This document shows, in pieces, positions 36,149-46,100 of a stretch of 53,694 nucleotides of DNA. Source of the stretch: UBA4722 sp044221135 (GTDB lineage Bacteria > Pseudomonadota > Gammaproteobacteria > DSM-16500). The stretch's first letter is position 1. Every line of letters begins with the position of its first letter. Below the pieces are notes generated by a model that worked only from the letters and a program-made list of their open reading frames with translations, was not told the origin of the DNA and made no database searches. The position numbers were made by a program, and so were the translations under genes. Location: assembly GCA_044221135.1 (NCBI GenBank), contig JBGAPT010000010.1:1-53694 (forward strand), written 5' to 3'.

Positions 36149-36982
36149 TTACTCCGAATCTTCCATAAAAGCATGTTGCTTCACCACCCAATCAATCTCC
36201 TTCAAACAAACTAGCAATTCCTCCAGCTTCCCTAACGGCCACATGTTTGGCCCATCTGATGGTGCATGATCCGGATCAGGATGTGTTTCCATAAAAATGC
36301 CTGCAATACCTGCTGCAACTGCAGCACGTGCCAATACAGGAACAAATTCACGTTGACCACCTGTTGCACCACCCAAACCACCTGGTAATTGCACAGAATG
36401 CGTTGCATCAAATACAACAGGGCAGCCTGTCTCGCGCATAATGGCAAGCGACCGCATATCAGAAACTAAATTATTATAGCCAAAACTGGCACCGCGTTCA
36501 CAAACCATAATATGAGGATTTCCAGTTGCGAGTGCTTTTTCCACTACATTCTTCATATCCCACGGTGAAAGAAATTGTCCTTTTTTAAGATTCACCGGTT
36601 TATTTTGACGAGCCACACGCTCAATATAATTGGTTTGACGGCATAAAAAAGCAGGCGTTTGTAATACATCAACCACATTTGCAATTTCTTCAATCGGACT
36701 ATCATCATGCACATCTGTCAAAACAGGCACACCCACTGTTTTTTTGACAAGCTCAAGAATACGTAATCCTTCTTCTATACCTGGCCCACGATAACTTTTA
36801 CCTGAAGTACGGTTCGCTTTATCAAATGACGATTTATAAATAAAATGAATAGAGAGCCGTTGTGTTAATTCTTTTAATACACTCGCAGTATCCACAGCAA
36901 ACTGCTCACTTTCAATTACGCAAGGTCCTGCAATTAAAAAAAACGGTTGATCTAAACCGACTTCAAATCCGCAGACTTGCAT
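36149..36982 (-). CDS. kdsA: 3-deoxy-8-phosphooctulonate synthase
   Basis: A 277-aa enzyme that condenses arabinose 5-phosphate with phosphoenolpyruvate to make Kdo-8-phosphate for the LPS inner core. Family features are FFLIAGPCVIESE, SSFDKANRTS (PEP-binding lysine region), VLTDVHD, QTPAFLCRQTN, NLKKGQFLSPWDM, ERGASFGYNNLVSDMRSL, FDATHSVQLPGG and ETHPDPDHAPSDGPNM. Its ATG shares one base with the pyrG stop (TAATG), so the two are coupled. Full length. Confidence 0.97.
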   Translation of the reverse strand: MQVCGFEVGLDQPFFLIAGPCVIESEQFAVDTASVLKELTQRLSIHFIYKSSFDKANRTSGKSYRGPGIEEGLRILELVKKTVGVPVLTDVHDDSPIEEIANVVDVLQTPAFLCRQTNYIERVARQNKPVNLKKGQFLSPWDMKNVVEKALATGNPHIMVCERGASFGYNNLVSDMRSLAIMRETGCPVVFDATHSVQLPGGLGGATGGQREFVPVLARAAVAAGIAGIFMETHPDPDHAPSDGPNMWPLGKLEELLVCLKEIDWVVKQHAFMEDSE

Positions 36983-38604
36983 TACCTTTCTCCATACGTT
37001 TTTGCAGCTTGAATGAAACCATTAAATAAAGGATGTCCATCACGTGGTGTTGAAGTAAATTCAGGATGAAATTGACAACCTACAAACCAAGGATGATCAG
37101 GTAGCTCAATCATTTCAACTAAGTTATCTTGTGAACGACCTGATATGGACATTCCAGCAGCGATCACTTGCGGCAATAGAAGATTATTCACTTCATAACG
37201 ATGTCTATGCCGCTCAATAATTTCATTCTTCCCATATAATTTCTCAACGAGAGACCCGGATGCAAGTTGACAAATCTGTCCGCCTAACCGCATCGTACCG
37301 CCTTTATCCGACTGCTCATTTCGTACTTCAATTTCACCCGCTGCGTTGGTCCATTCAGACACTAACGCAATGACTGGATACGGTGTCATCGGATCAAACT
37401 CAGTGCTATTCGCATCTTTCATGCCTGCTTTGTCTCGCGCAAATTCTATAATGGCAATTTGCATACCCAAACAAATACCCAGATAAGGAATTTTATGTTC
37501 TCTGGCATAACGCGCTGCCATAATTTTACCTTCTACACCGCGCTTACCAAACCCGCCCGGTACAATAATCCCATCCATTCCTTGTAATACATCAGAACCT
37601 TGGCGTTCAATTTCTTCTGAATCAATATAATGAATAGTAACGTGCGTACGCGTTTGAATACCCGCATGCAGCAATGCTTCAGATAAGGATTTATAAGACT
37701 CCGTTAAATCTACATACTTACCCACCATACCAATTTTGACTTCACCCTCTGGATGACGATAAGCATCGACGACTCTATCCCACTCCGTTAAATCAGCAGG
37801 CTTTGCTTCCATACCTAAAATATCAATCACGATTTGATCTAATCCCTGCGCATATAGTTCATGTGGAATTTGATAAATAAAATCGACATCTTGCAAAGGA
37901 ATCACTGCACGCTGTTCCACGTTCGTGAACAAAGCGATTTTTGAACGAGCGCTGTCTGATATAGGACGATCCGAACGACACAGTAAAATATCGGGTTGAA
38001 TACCAATGGAACGTAATTCTTTCACAGAATGTTGTGTAGGCTTTGTTTTAATTTCGCCTGCTGTCGGAATGTAAGGTACCAAGGTCAAATGAATAAATAA
38101 CGCATGCTGGCGACCTAACTCGACTCGCATTTGACGAATGGCTTCCAAGAAAGGCAACGACTCAATATCACCCACTGTCCCGCCAATTTCGATCAAGGCA
38201 ATATCGACATCCCCCGCGCCTGCCATAATACAGCGCTTAATTTCATCCGTAATATGAGGAATCACTTGCACCGTGCCACCCAAATAATCCCCACGGCGTT
38301 CATTGCGTATCACATTGGCATAGACACGACCACTGGTAAAATTATTTTTCTTACTCGTGGTAATGCGTACAAAACGCTCATAATGCCCCAGGTCCAAGTC
38401 AGTCTCTGCCCCATCCTCTGTGACAAACACTTCCCCGTGTTGTAAGGGATTCATGGTACCTGGATCCACATTAATATACGGATCCAGTTTGAGTAAAGTC
38501 ACCTTTAGGCCACGCGCCTCAAGAATGGCACCCAGCGAGGCCGAAGCAATACCTTTGCCCAAGGAGGAAACCACACCACCCGTAATAAAAATATATCGTG
38601 TCAT
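36982..38604 (-). CDS. pyrG: CTP synthase
   Basis: A 540-aa enzyme that converts UTP to CTP using glutamine and ATP. The synthase domain begins MTRYIFITGGVVSSLGKGI (P-loop), with DPYINVDPGTMNPLQHGEVF. The glutamine amidotransferase domain carries the nucleophile Cys in YLGICLGMQ and the final His/Glu in QFHPEF. The open frame extends 13 codons upstream to 38643, but family alignment puts the start at ATG 38604. It heads the operon pyrG-kdsA-fkbM. A GTGCCCG palindrome lies 67-166 bp upstream of its start. Confidence 0.97.
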   Translation of the reverse strand: MTRYIFITGGVVSSLGKGIASASLGAILEARGLKVTLLKLDPYINVDPGTMNPLQHGEVFVTEDGAETDLDLGHYERFVRITTSKKNNFTSGRVYANVIRNERRGDYLGGTVQVIPHITDEIKRCIMAGAGDVDIALIEIGGTVGDIESLPFLEAIRQMRVELGRQHALFIHLTLVPYIPTAGEIKTKPTQHSVKELRSIGIQPDILLCRSDRPISDSARSKIALFTNVEQRAVIPLQDVDFIYQIPHELYAQGLDQIVIDILGMEAKPADLTEWDRVVDAYRHPEGEVKIGMVGKYVDLTESYKSLSEALLHAGIQTRTHVTIHYIDSEEIERQGSDVLQGMDGIIVPGGFGKRGVEGKIMAARYAREHKIPYLGICLGMQIAIIEFARDKAGMKDANSTEFDPMTPYPVIALVSEWTNAAGEIEVRNEQSDKGGTMRLGGQICQLASGSLVEKLYGKNEIIERHRHRYEVNNLLLPQVIAAGMSISGRSQDNLVEMIELPDHPWFVGCQFHPEFTSTPRDGHPLFNGFIQAAKTYGER

Positions 38605-38670
38605 AGCCGCTCCACTTAATGAAACCGACTGTAACAAAATCAAAATCCCGCTGCAACGAGCTTTTGTTCT

Positions 38671-38770
38671 AATCGTGCCCGTGCCCGTGCCCGCGTGCGT
38701 GCCCGTCTTTTTTATAGTTCAAGTTGACTTAAAAACCCATAAAGACGGGCACGCGGGCTCGGGCACGATT
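38671..38770. repeat. GTGCCCG palindromic repeat, copy B
   Basis: AATCGTGCCCGTGCCCG and on to CCCGTCTTT at the left (38671-38710) pair with AAAGACGGGCACG to GGGCACGATT at the right (38741-38770) around a ~30-nt AT-rich loop. The left arm holds one CGTGCC hexamer more than the right, so the hexamer number varies between arms. It lies between the divergent starts of pyrG and the 71-aa gene. Confidence 0.8.
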
Positions 38771-38889
38771 GAGACAAATAATGGGTTAAAATAGTGACCC
38801 ATCCAACAATGTATGGCACAACAAACCAATTGACTCAAACCCTATCTCCCTTTAGGCTTAGAGACTTGTCATATCTTTTGGAGGAACGT

Positions 38890-39105
38890 ATGTTGCTTAA
38901 AATTTTCTCAGCGTTAATGGTAGTTCTTGTAGCGTTGGTAGGTGTATTGATTCTGGCACAACAAGCTGGATATGGCCCCACTGTTAATCTCAGTATTTTC
39001 CGCGATTTCTTTGATGTGTCCTTACCTGTGTTAGCGTTTGGTGCATTGATTAAATATTTATGTTCGTTTTCACGATGCCAATGTCAGTGTGGTAGAAAAG
39101 AATAA
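38890..39105 (+). CDS. small two-helix membrane protein, 71 aa
   Basis: ATG 38890 has an excellent ribosome binding site (GGAGG at 38879-38883). A longer frame from 38794 is unlikely because it would run through unconserved-looking sequence. The product has two hydrophobic helices (about residues 5-27, LMVVLVALVGVLILAQQAG, and 40-58, FDVSLPVLAFGALIKYL) and a short Cys-rich tail (CQCQCGRKE). Both termini are probably cytoplasmic. Function unknown. Confidence 0.7.
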   Translation: MLLKIFSALMVVLVALVGVLILAQQAGYGPTVNLSIFRDFFDVSLPVLAFGALIKYLCSFSRCQCQCGRKE

Positions 39106-39155
39106 AGAAAAAAATCTTCATGGCGAATTGTTGGTGCGAAATAGGTTTTTTGCAC

Positions 39156-39222
39156 TGTCATCCTAAATTTTGTGAAGGATCACTCGAATTTTAACTGATC
39201 CTTCACTTCGTTCAGGATGACA
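39156..39222. repeat. GTGAAGGATC/GATCCTTCAC palindromic repeat, copy 2
   Basis: An outer pair TGTCATCCT (39156-39164) and AGGATGACA (39214-39222) encloses a perfect inner pair GTGAAGGATC (39172-39181) and GATCCTTCAC (39197-39206), making a double stem. Copy 1 at 13660-13726 keeps the inner hairpin and the right outer arm. It lies upstream of the ankyrin gene. Confidence 0.8.
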
Positions 39223-39281
39223 ACTTTGTATTTTCAAGTGTAGTGAGTATACATACAACAAAAATATAAAGAGGGGGTTAT

Positions 39282-40355
39282 ATGGCAGCAGCAAGAACCC
39301 TTGGAGAAATACAAAAAGCATTTACCAGCCCAGTACACGTTATCATAGTGGGGGACCAAGAAGTCATAGTAGACAACACCAATACTATAGTAGTAAGTGA
39401 TATTTCCCCTACTCAACTTCAGCAGAATCCATCTTTGACCATACTTGATAGCGATAACCAACTGATCCCGCCTTTTGAAAGCGGAGACTCAGTAAATTCT
39501 CAGAAAGAAATAAAAGGGGAAAAGACAACCCCACTTATTTATGCTGTTAGAACCTGTAAATCACTTAAACTGATTCAAGCATTACTCAATGCGGGTGCTG
39601 ACTTAGCAGCTAAAGATGGAGATAATCGTACTGCTGTCTTTTATATTTTTAATCCTTCAGCTTTCATTGACCCTACATGGCGTGACTCAGTAATAAAAGA
39701 ATTTATGTCATTAATAACAGACACACCTGTGGAACTCTCCGCTTCTTCTCATTCTCCATCTGCAACAGCACTCGCACAAGATGTTATACCTGCCTCCACA
39801 ATCGACAAGAACAAACAACCCAAAAAAAAGCCAGACTCCACTCCTTCTAATCATCAATCTGCTACTACCCAAACAACTCAACGTCCTCCAAGTAGTACTG
39901 ATAGCAGTCATATAAATATGCGCATGAGTGTCCCGATAACTCGTTTAGATTTAGCACACTTGATACCACCAAATACTAAAAAAATAACTAAAGACGTTTT
40001 AGAAAGAGCCTATAGCGCGTTTAAAAAAGACGAAGCGGATCGTGAAATAAAGGAAAAAGAACATACAAAAAAAACAAAAGAAAGCGATAACAGCTCTTCT
40101 CCCTCTTTCCTAAAACGAAATTATCAAGAAATTATTATATTTGGCACAGGTTCTACCTGTGCAGTTTTCTTATGGCACGCTAGCGCAGTGAGCACAGCTT
40201 GTGTATTTGGTTTTATAGGAGGAGTTATTATTTTAACTTTTGCATTACCACGGCTTGCCGCATACTATAATTATTGTGGATTATTTGGAAATAGCGGTGA
40301 AATAAAAGCAGTCAACCGCGATCAAGTGCCACGCCAGCTACACACATTCTCATAG
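39282..40355 (+). CDS. ankyrin-repeat protein with C-terminal membrane hairpin
   Basis: A 357-aa protein with at least one clear ankyrin repeat (residues ~80-125: TTPLIYAVR...LIQALLNAGADLAAKDGDNRTAVFYIF). A Ser/Thr/Pro-rich linker follows (~150-215), then a Lys-rich helix (~230-270) and two hydrophobic helices (~281-330, TCAVFLWHASAVSTACVFGF and onward), with a polar tail ending RQLHTFS. There is no signal peptide. AGAGGGGG precedes the ATG. Ankyrin repeats plus a late membrane hairpin are typical of type IV secreted proteins that sit on host membranes; secretion is inferred. Its last 34 bases overlap the convergent tilS gene. Confidence 0.75.
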   Translation: MAAARTLGEIQKAFTSPVHVIIVGDQEVIVDNTNTIVVSDISPTQLQQNPSLTILDSDNQLIPPFESGDSVNSQKEIKGEKTTPLIYAVRTCKSLKLIQALLNAGADLAAKDGDNRTAVFYIFNPSAFIDPTWRDSVIKEFMSLITDTPVELSASSHSPSATALAQDVIPASTIDKNKQPKKKPDSTPSNHQSATTQTTQRPPSSTDSSHINMRMSVPITRLDLAHLIPPNTKKITKDVLERAYSAFKKDEADREIKEKEHTKKTKESDNSSSPSFLKRNYQEIIIFGTGSTCAVFLWHASAVSTACVFGFIGGVIILTFALPRLAAYYNYCGLFGNSGEIKAVNRDQVPRQLHTFS

Positions 40356-41608
40356 CTAGCATCCAAAAAATACCCTACCACCGCAATTAACCGATCTTCC
40401 ACAAACAATAAAGGAACACGATCTCGCTCCCAGGGCGGGATGCCCCACTCTTGCATTAAATGTTTTAATAATCGATGACAACCTCGTTTTGGAAAATAAC
40501 AACGCTCACCGCCCTGACGAAAACGGACAGTGAGATGCGGAAACAATCCTGCGTTCTCCATGAGCGTTGCATGCAACGTGCCCACATGAGGAATCACAAG
40601 CGGTTGACTCAAGTCCCAGGAAAATACTTGCGTTGCATCGTGATGCATTAATTTTTTCATAATATAAAGCGTATGACGATAACGACGCAGCTCTACGTCA
40701 TCCCAATACATCACAGGTAATTTATCTGCATCTGATTGCAAAAAATCCTGCTGGATCTGATGTAATTTAACAGACGATGGCACAGGAAATGCTTGCTCTA
40801 TAAACCAAGCTCGTAATAGATGACGTTGACGCACTGCATCCAGCGTCATTAATTTTTTAATAGATAATGTAGCACGATGAATACCGCGACATACTTCTAA
40901 ATCTTGTTGTATTGCATTATTTGCTAATGCCTCTGCTTCCGCACAATTGTTTGCGACACGAGCTAATGTCTTAGTCACCGTTGGCCAACGTTGTTTTAAT
41001 ACCGGTAAAATAGCATGTCGTAAAAAATTACGCGTAAAATTTTTATCTTCATTGGATTCATCATTGATCCATGTTAAATGCTGTTCTTCTGCATAGTGTG
41101 TTAACTCAGCACGTGAGGCAGACAACAATGGCCTCGCATGAAATCCTGCTGCAAATGTTTTTAATGCAGGCATAGCAGCAAGACCTTTAGGGCCTGCCCC
41201 GCGAAACAATTGCACTAATAAAGTTTCTGCTTGATCATCTTGTTGATGTGCTGTTAACAAAACATCCTGCGACGCCAATAAATTTGCAAAGACATCATAA
41301 CGACGTTCTCTCGCTACTTCTTCTGGGCTATCGCCCGTTAGCGCTTTAGCATCTATGGATTTTTGGATAAATTCGATTTGTAAATCAGCACACACTTTTT
41401 CGCAATGCATAGCCCAATCCATTGCATGAATGCTTAATCCATGATGCACATGCACCGCTTTTAAACGTAAAGGATATTGTTTGCGTAACTCAGCACAAAG
41501 ATGCAATAACACATGCGAATCTAAACCACCGCTATAACCCACCCAGTACGTTTTATCCAATCCTCTAGCAAGACAAAAAGTCTTGATGCGATCAAACAAC
41601 AAGGCCAT
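40322..41608 (-). CDS. tilS: tRNA(Ile)-lysidine synthase
   Basis: A 428-aa enzyme that converts C34 of the CAU-anticodon tRNA-Ile to lysidine using ATP, so that it reads AUA. The N-terminal PP-loop ATPase has SGGLDSHVLLHL (residues ~25-36) and the TAHQQDDQAETLLVQLFRG segment. A middle substrate domain and the C-terminal domain follow (RFRQGGERCYFPKRGCHRLLKHLMQE, PWERDRVPLLF). Its start lies within the last 17 bases of accA, so it is translationally coupled to it. Its 3' end overlaps the ankyrin gene on the opposite strand. Confidence 0.95.
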   Translation of the reverse strand: MALLFDRIKTFCLARGLDKTYWVGYSGGLDSHVLLHLCAELRKQYPLRLKAVHVHHGLSIHAMDWAMHCEKVCADLQIEFIQKSIDAKALTGDSPEEVARERRYDVFANLLASQDVLLTAHQQDDQAETLLVQLFRGAGPKGLAAMPALKTFAAGFHARPLLSASRAELTHYAEEQHLTWINDESNEDKNFTRNFLRHAILPVLKQRWPTVTKTLARVANNCAEAEALANNAIQQDLEVCRGIHRATLSIKKLMTLDAVRQRHLLRAWFIEQAFPVPSSVKLHQIQQDFLQSDADKLPVMYWDDVELRRYRHTLYIMKKLMHHDATQVFSWDLSQPLVIPHVGTLHATLMENAGLFPHLTVRFRQGGERCYFPKRGCHRLLKHLMQEWGIPPWERDRVPLLFVEDRLIAVVGYFLDASYENVCSWRGT

Positions 41609-42545
41609 AAGACATCAAGCGTTTATAACGCATATTAATTAACTGAGTAGTTGAATAACCCTGTAATGCCATCAAATTTTCTGCTAATACGATTTTTAAT
41701 TGCGATGCAATGCCATCGTAGTCACGGTGTGCGCCACCTAATGGCTCTTGAATAATTTGATCAATCAACTTTAACTCTAAATTCTGTTCCGCTGATACAC
41801 CCATTGCTTCTGCCGCTTGTGATGCTTTATCTGCATTTTTCCATAAAATAGAAGCGCAACCTTCAGGTGAAATAACCGAATAAATAGAATACTGCAACAT
41901 CAAAACACGATCACCCACCCCAATCGCTAATGCACCACCGGAACCGCCTTCACCAATCACCGTACAAATAATAGGAGTTTTCAAACGTGACATCACCAAT
42001 AAATTACGTGCAATCGCTTCACTTTGATTGCTTTGCTCCGCTTTAATACCTGGATACGCACCTGGTGTGTCAATAAAAGTAAATATCGGCAATTTAAATT
42101 TTTCAGCCATCTGCATTAAACGCAATGCCTTACGATAATCTTCCGGATTTGGCATACCAAAATTACGTTCAATCTTTTCTTGAGTCTTGCGGCCTTTTTC
42201 ATGCCCCATGACCATCACAGGCTGGCCCTCAAAACGCGCAATACCTGCCACAATAGAGGACCCTTTAGAAACAGAACGATCCCCATGCAACTCATCAAAC
42301 TCTGTAAATAGACGAGTAATATAGTCAATCGCATGCGGTCGTTGAGAGTGACGCGCTAGCTGCGTAATTTGCCAAGGACTCAAATGTGAAAAAATATCCT
42401 TAGTCAGTTGACGGCTTTTCACTTCCAAACGCGCAATTTCATCACTCAAATTAATAGCACTGTCTTGATCAACCATGCGCAATTCTTGAATTTTTGCTTC
42501 AAGTTCAGCAATAGGTTGTTCAAAATCTAAAAAGTTTAAATTCAT
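41592..42545 (-). CDS. accA: acetyl-CoA carboxylase carboxyltransferase alpha subunit
   Basis: A 317-aa subunit that, with AccD, transfers the carboxyl group from biotin to acetyl-CoA in the first step of fatty acid synthesis. Family segments are LNFLDFEQPIAELEAKI at the start, RPHAIDYITRLF, FDELHGDRSVS, GMPNPEDYRKALRLMQMAEKF, FIDTPGAYPG and GEGGSGGALAIGVGDRVLML. In many gammaproteobacteria accA follows dnaE on the same strand; here dnaE lies next to it but points the other way. It is coupled to tilS downstream. Confidence 0.97.
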   Translation of the reverse strand: MNLNFLDFEQPIAELEAKIQELRMVDQDSAINLSDEIARLEVKSRQLTKDIFSHLSPWQITQLARHSQRPHAIDYITRLFTEFDELHGDRSVSKGSSIVAGIARFEGQPVMVMGHEKGRKTQEKIERNFGMPNPEDYRKALRLMQMAEKFKLPIFTFIDTPGAYPGIKAEQSNQSEAIARNLLVMSRLKTPIICTVIGEGGSGGALAIGVGDRVLMLQYSIYSVISPEGCASILWKNADKASQAAEAMGVSAEQNLELKLIDQIIQEPLGGAHRDYDGIASQLKIVLAENLMALQGYSTTQLINMRYKRLMSYGLVV

Positions 42546-42721
42546 GGTTCATTCTCAAGATATCCGATGGACTATATGATAGCCGAACTAGAACCACCTC
42601 GCACCTTTAAATATAACTAATACAATCAATCGAGAACGTGTATGCATGTAAGGTCATTGGGGTAACAAGGTGCTTTTTTAAGAGACACTAGTGAGATTTT
42701 GTTGGAGAAAAGTAAAAGCTA

Positions 42722-42863
42722 GGGCAGAGGCCGCGATTCAGTTAAAGGAAGTGGGGGGTAATGCTAGCTCCAAACACAACATCCCTGTCGTTTGTGTTGC
42801 CATCCATGGCAACGAGTCGCCAGCATTACCCCCCACTTCCTTTAACTGAATCGCAGTGCATTT
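42722..42863. repeat. hairpin element with 36-bp arms (MITE-like), copy 1
   Basis: Arms at 42733-42768 (GCGATTCAGTTAAAGGAAGT and onward) and 42819-42854 pair with about one mismatch around a ~50-bp core containing CTCCAAACACAACATCC and the palindrome GTTGCCATCCATGGCAAC. The conserved unit extends outward to GGGCAGAGGC and AGTGCATT. A second copy, inverted, lies at 50225-50367. The rest of 42546-43150 has no gene: a run of ten A residues near 43063, AT-rich sequence, and no trace of the missing dnaE start. Confidence 0.85.
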
Positions 42864-43150
42864 GCCGGGGGAAATAGTGTAGATATATTAAGCGCATTAT
42901 CAACGTCTCCTTTGCAATCGCTATGCCTTATTTTTTCTCAAGATCGGGAAATAGCGAAGCACTCTTAAAGCGCATCCCATAGCAGATTGTTTATAGATCC
43001 ATCTCGCATTTTGAGATGTGATGGAATAGAACGTATTTTTTCCAAATAATTGCCCAGCTTCAAAAAAAAAACAGCCATTCTAAAAAAACTCACTCGTAAC
43101 AGTTATTTTTTACAAAAAAGGATTACACCCTACTCCTACCCCAAAAATGA

Positions 43151-46100
43151 TTAGCAGATGGCTTAATTGCCTTATCCGGTGCAGAAGAAGGTGATATAGG
43201 CAAAGCCCTCTTAGCACATGACACTCTTCAAACTAAACAATTACTGGATTTTTGGTTACACCATTTCCCAAACCGTTATTATATTGAGTTATGCCGCACC
43301 GGCTGCGCACAACAAGAAAATTATATTGATGCCGCACTGATGCTAGCAGAAACACATGCTCTCCCCGTCATTGCAACCAATGATGTGCGTTTTATAGAAC
43401 GCGATGATTTTGAAGCACACGAAGCACGTGTTTGCATTCATGAAGGTTTTATTTTAGCAGATCCACGCCGGCCACGCCGTTATACTGAACAACACTATTT
43501 TCGAAGTCAGGAAGAAATGCTGGCTCTGTTTGCAGATATACCAGAAGCGTTAGCAAATACTGTTGAGTTAGCTAAGCGTTGCAATCTCACGCTAACCTTA
43601 GGAAAAAGTTTTTTACCTCGTTTTCCAGTACCTGCTGGGTTTACTATCGATAGTTATCTTTGTCATGCAGCAAAATTAGGTTTAAATGATCGCTTAAAAA
43701 TTTCTTTTGATAATCAGGCAGCCGCTTTCAATGAGCAACGCCTCCCTTATGACACACGCTTACAAACCGAACTGAGTGTCATCAATAAAATGGGATTTGC
43801 AGGTTATTTTTTAATTGTGGCTGATTTTACACGTTGGGCACGAGAAAATGGTGTGCCCGTTGGGCCAGGTCGTGGCTCAGGTCCTGGTTCTCTCGTTGCG
43901 TATGCTTTAAAAATTACAGATTTGGATCCACTACAACATGATCTCTTGTTTGAGCGCTTCTTAAATCCAGACCGCGTTTCCATGCCTGATTTTGATATTG
44001 ATTTTTGTATGGAAGGACGTGACCGCGTTATTGACTATGTCATGCAAACACACGGCCTTGATGCTGTAGCACAAATTATTACATATGGTACCATGACAGC
44101 AAAAGCTGTCATCCGTGATGTGGGACGTGTACTGGGCATGAGCTATGGCCATGTCGATAAAATTGCAAAACTGGTGCCGTTTGAAATTGGCATCACCTTA
44201 GAACAAGCTTTAAAACAAGAAGATTTACTACGTGAACGTTATGAGCAAGAAGAGGATGTGCGCACACTGATTGATCTTGCACGTAAACTGGAAGGTATTA
44301 CCCGTAATGCAGGCAAACATGCAGGCGGTGTTGTCATTGCACCTTCAAAATTAACTGAATATACAGCACTCTATTGTGAAGAAGGACAATCAAACCATCT
44401 CGTGACACAATTTGATAAAGACGATGTAGAAGCGGTAGGTCTAGTCAAATTTGATTTTTTAGGTTTACGCACACTCACCATCATTGACTGGGCAATTCAA
44501 GAAATTAATAGCAAGCGTCAAGCAACGCAAGAAGCACCCTTAGATATTCATTTAATTCCACTCAATGATCCAGCAACGTTTACATTATTAAAAGCTTGTA
44601 AAACGACTGCTGTATTCCAGCTTGAATCACGTGGCATGAAAGATTTAGTCAAACGCATTCAACCCGATTGCTTTGAAGACATTGTGGCACTTGTTGCCTT
44701 GTTCCGACCAGGCCCACTTCAATCAGGCATGGTAGATGATTTCATTAATCGCAAACATGGCCGTGCTAAAGTATTATACCCGCATCCTGCGCTTGAACCT
44801 ATTTTACGTCCTACGTATGGCGTGATTTTATATCAAGAACAAGTCATGCAAATTGCTCAGGTACTTGCCGGTTACTCACTGGGTTCTGCTGATCTGCTGC
44901 GTCGCGCAATGGGAAAGAAAAAAGCAGAGGAAATGGCTTTGCACCGTGAAACATTTTGCAAAGGTGCAATCGAACGAGGCGTGAGTTTTGATACAGCCAC
45001 ATATATTTTCGATTTAATGGAAAAATTTGCGGGCTATGGTTTTAATAAGTCGCACTCTGCATCGTATGCATTAATCGCTTATCAAACCGCTTGGCTCAAA
45101 ACACACTATCCTGCAGAGTATATGGCAGCCGTTTTATCTGCCGACATGGATAACACAGACAAAATAGTTCATTTTGTAGAAGAATGCTACGCATTAAATT
45201 TGCAGGTCAGTCCACCGAATATTAATCGCAGTCTTTATCAGTTTAAAGCCATTGATGCAACTAGCTTGATGTATGGTTTAGGTGCAATCAAAGGAGCTGG
45301 ACAAGTTGCCATTGAATCCATATTGGAAACACGAAACAAGCAAGGTGAATTTAAAGATTTATTTGATTTTTGCAAACGTGTTTATTCGCGAAAAATAAAT
45401 AGACGCTTGTTAGATGCACTCATTAAAGCAGGTGCTTTTGATTTAATTGCCCCGCATCGCGCCAGCATCATGGCTAGTTTAAATTGCGCATTACAGCATG
45501 CTGAACAAACCACGCGAGACCAAGCCATGGGTCAACACGATTTGTTTGGTGGCACTCACATGCAAACGATGACAATCGATTATGTGCCTGCCTCTCCGTG
45601 GAGTGAGCAGCAACGTTTGTTTGGTGAAAAAGAAACATTAGGGCTTTATTTAACAGGGCATCCTATTCATCGCTATTTGACCGAATTAAAAAGTTTCACG
45701 AGCGGACGTATTGCTGAATTACGTCCGAGTTCAAAAACCATTGTCGCTGCAGGCATTATTACTCATCTTCGCACTATTCAAACCAAACGCGGTGACCGCA
45801 TGGCCGTAGTCACACTCGACGATGCAACAACACCTATTGATGTCTTATGTTTTGCAGAGAATTATTTAAAATATAGGGAATTATTAGGAAAAGATAAACT
45901 TATTGTTGTAGAAGGTGAAGTCACCGTGGATGATTTTAGCGGTGGTTATCGTTTGTTAAGCCGCGAACTCTTTTCTATCGATGCAGCACGCGAGCGTTAT
46001 GCTAAATACTTACAAATTCGTCTCTCACCTACTGTTGATGTGGCACAACTTGCGCCTTTGTTAGAAAAATACCGTGGGGGGCGATGCAAAGTTGCAGTGG

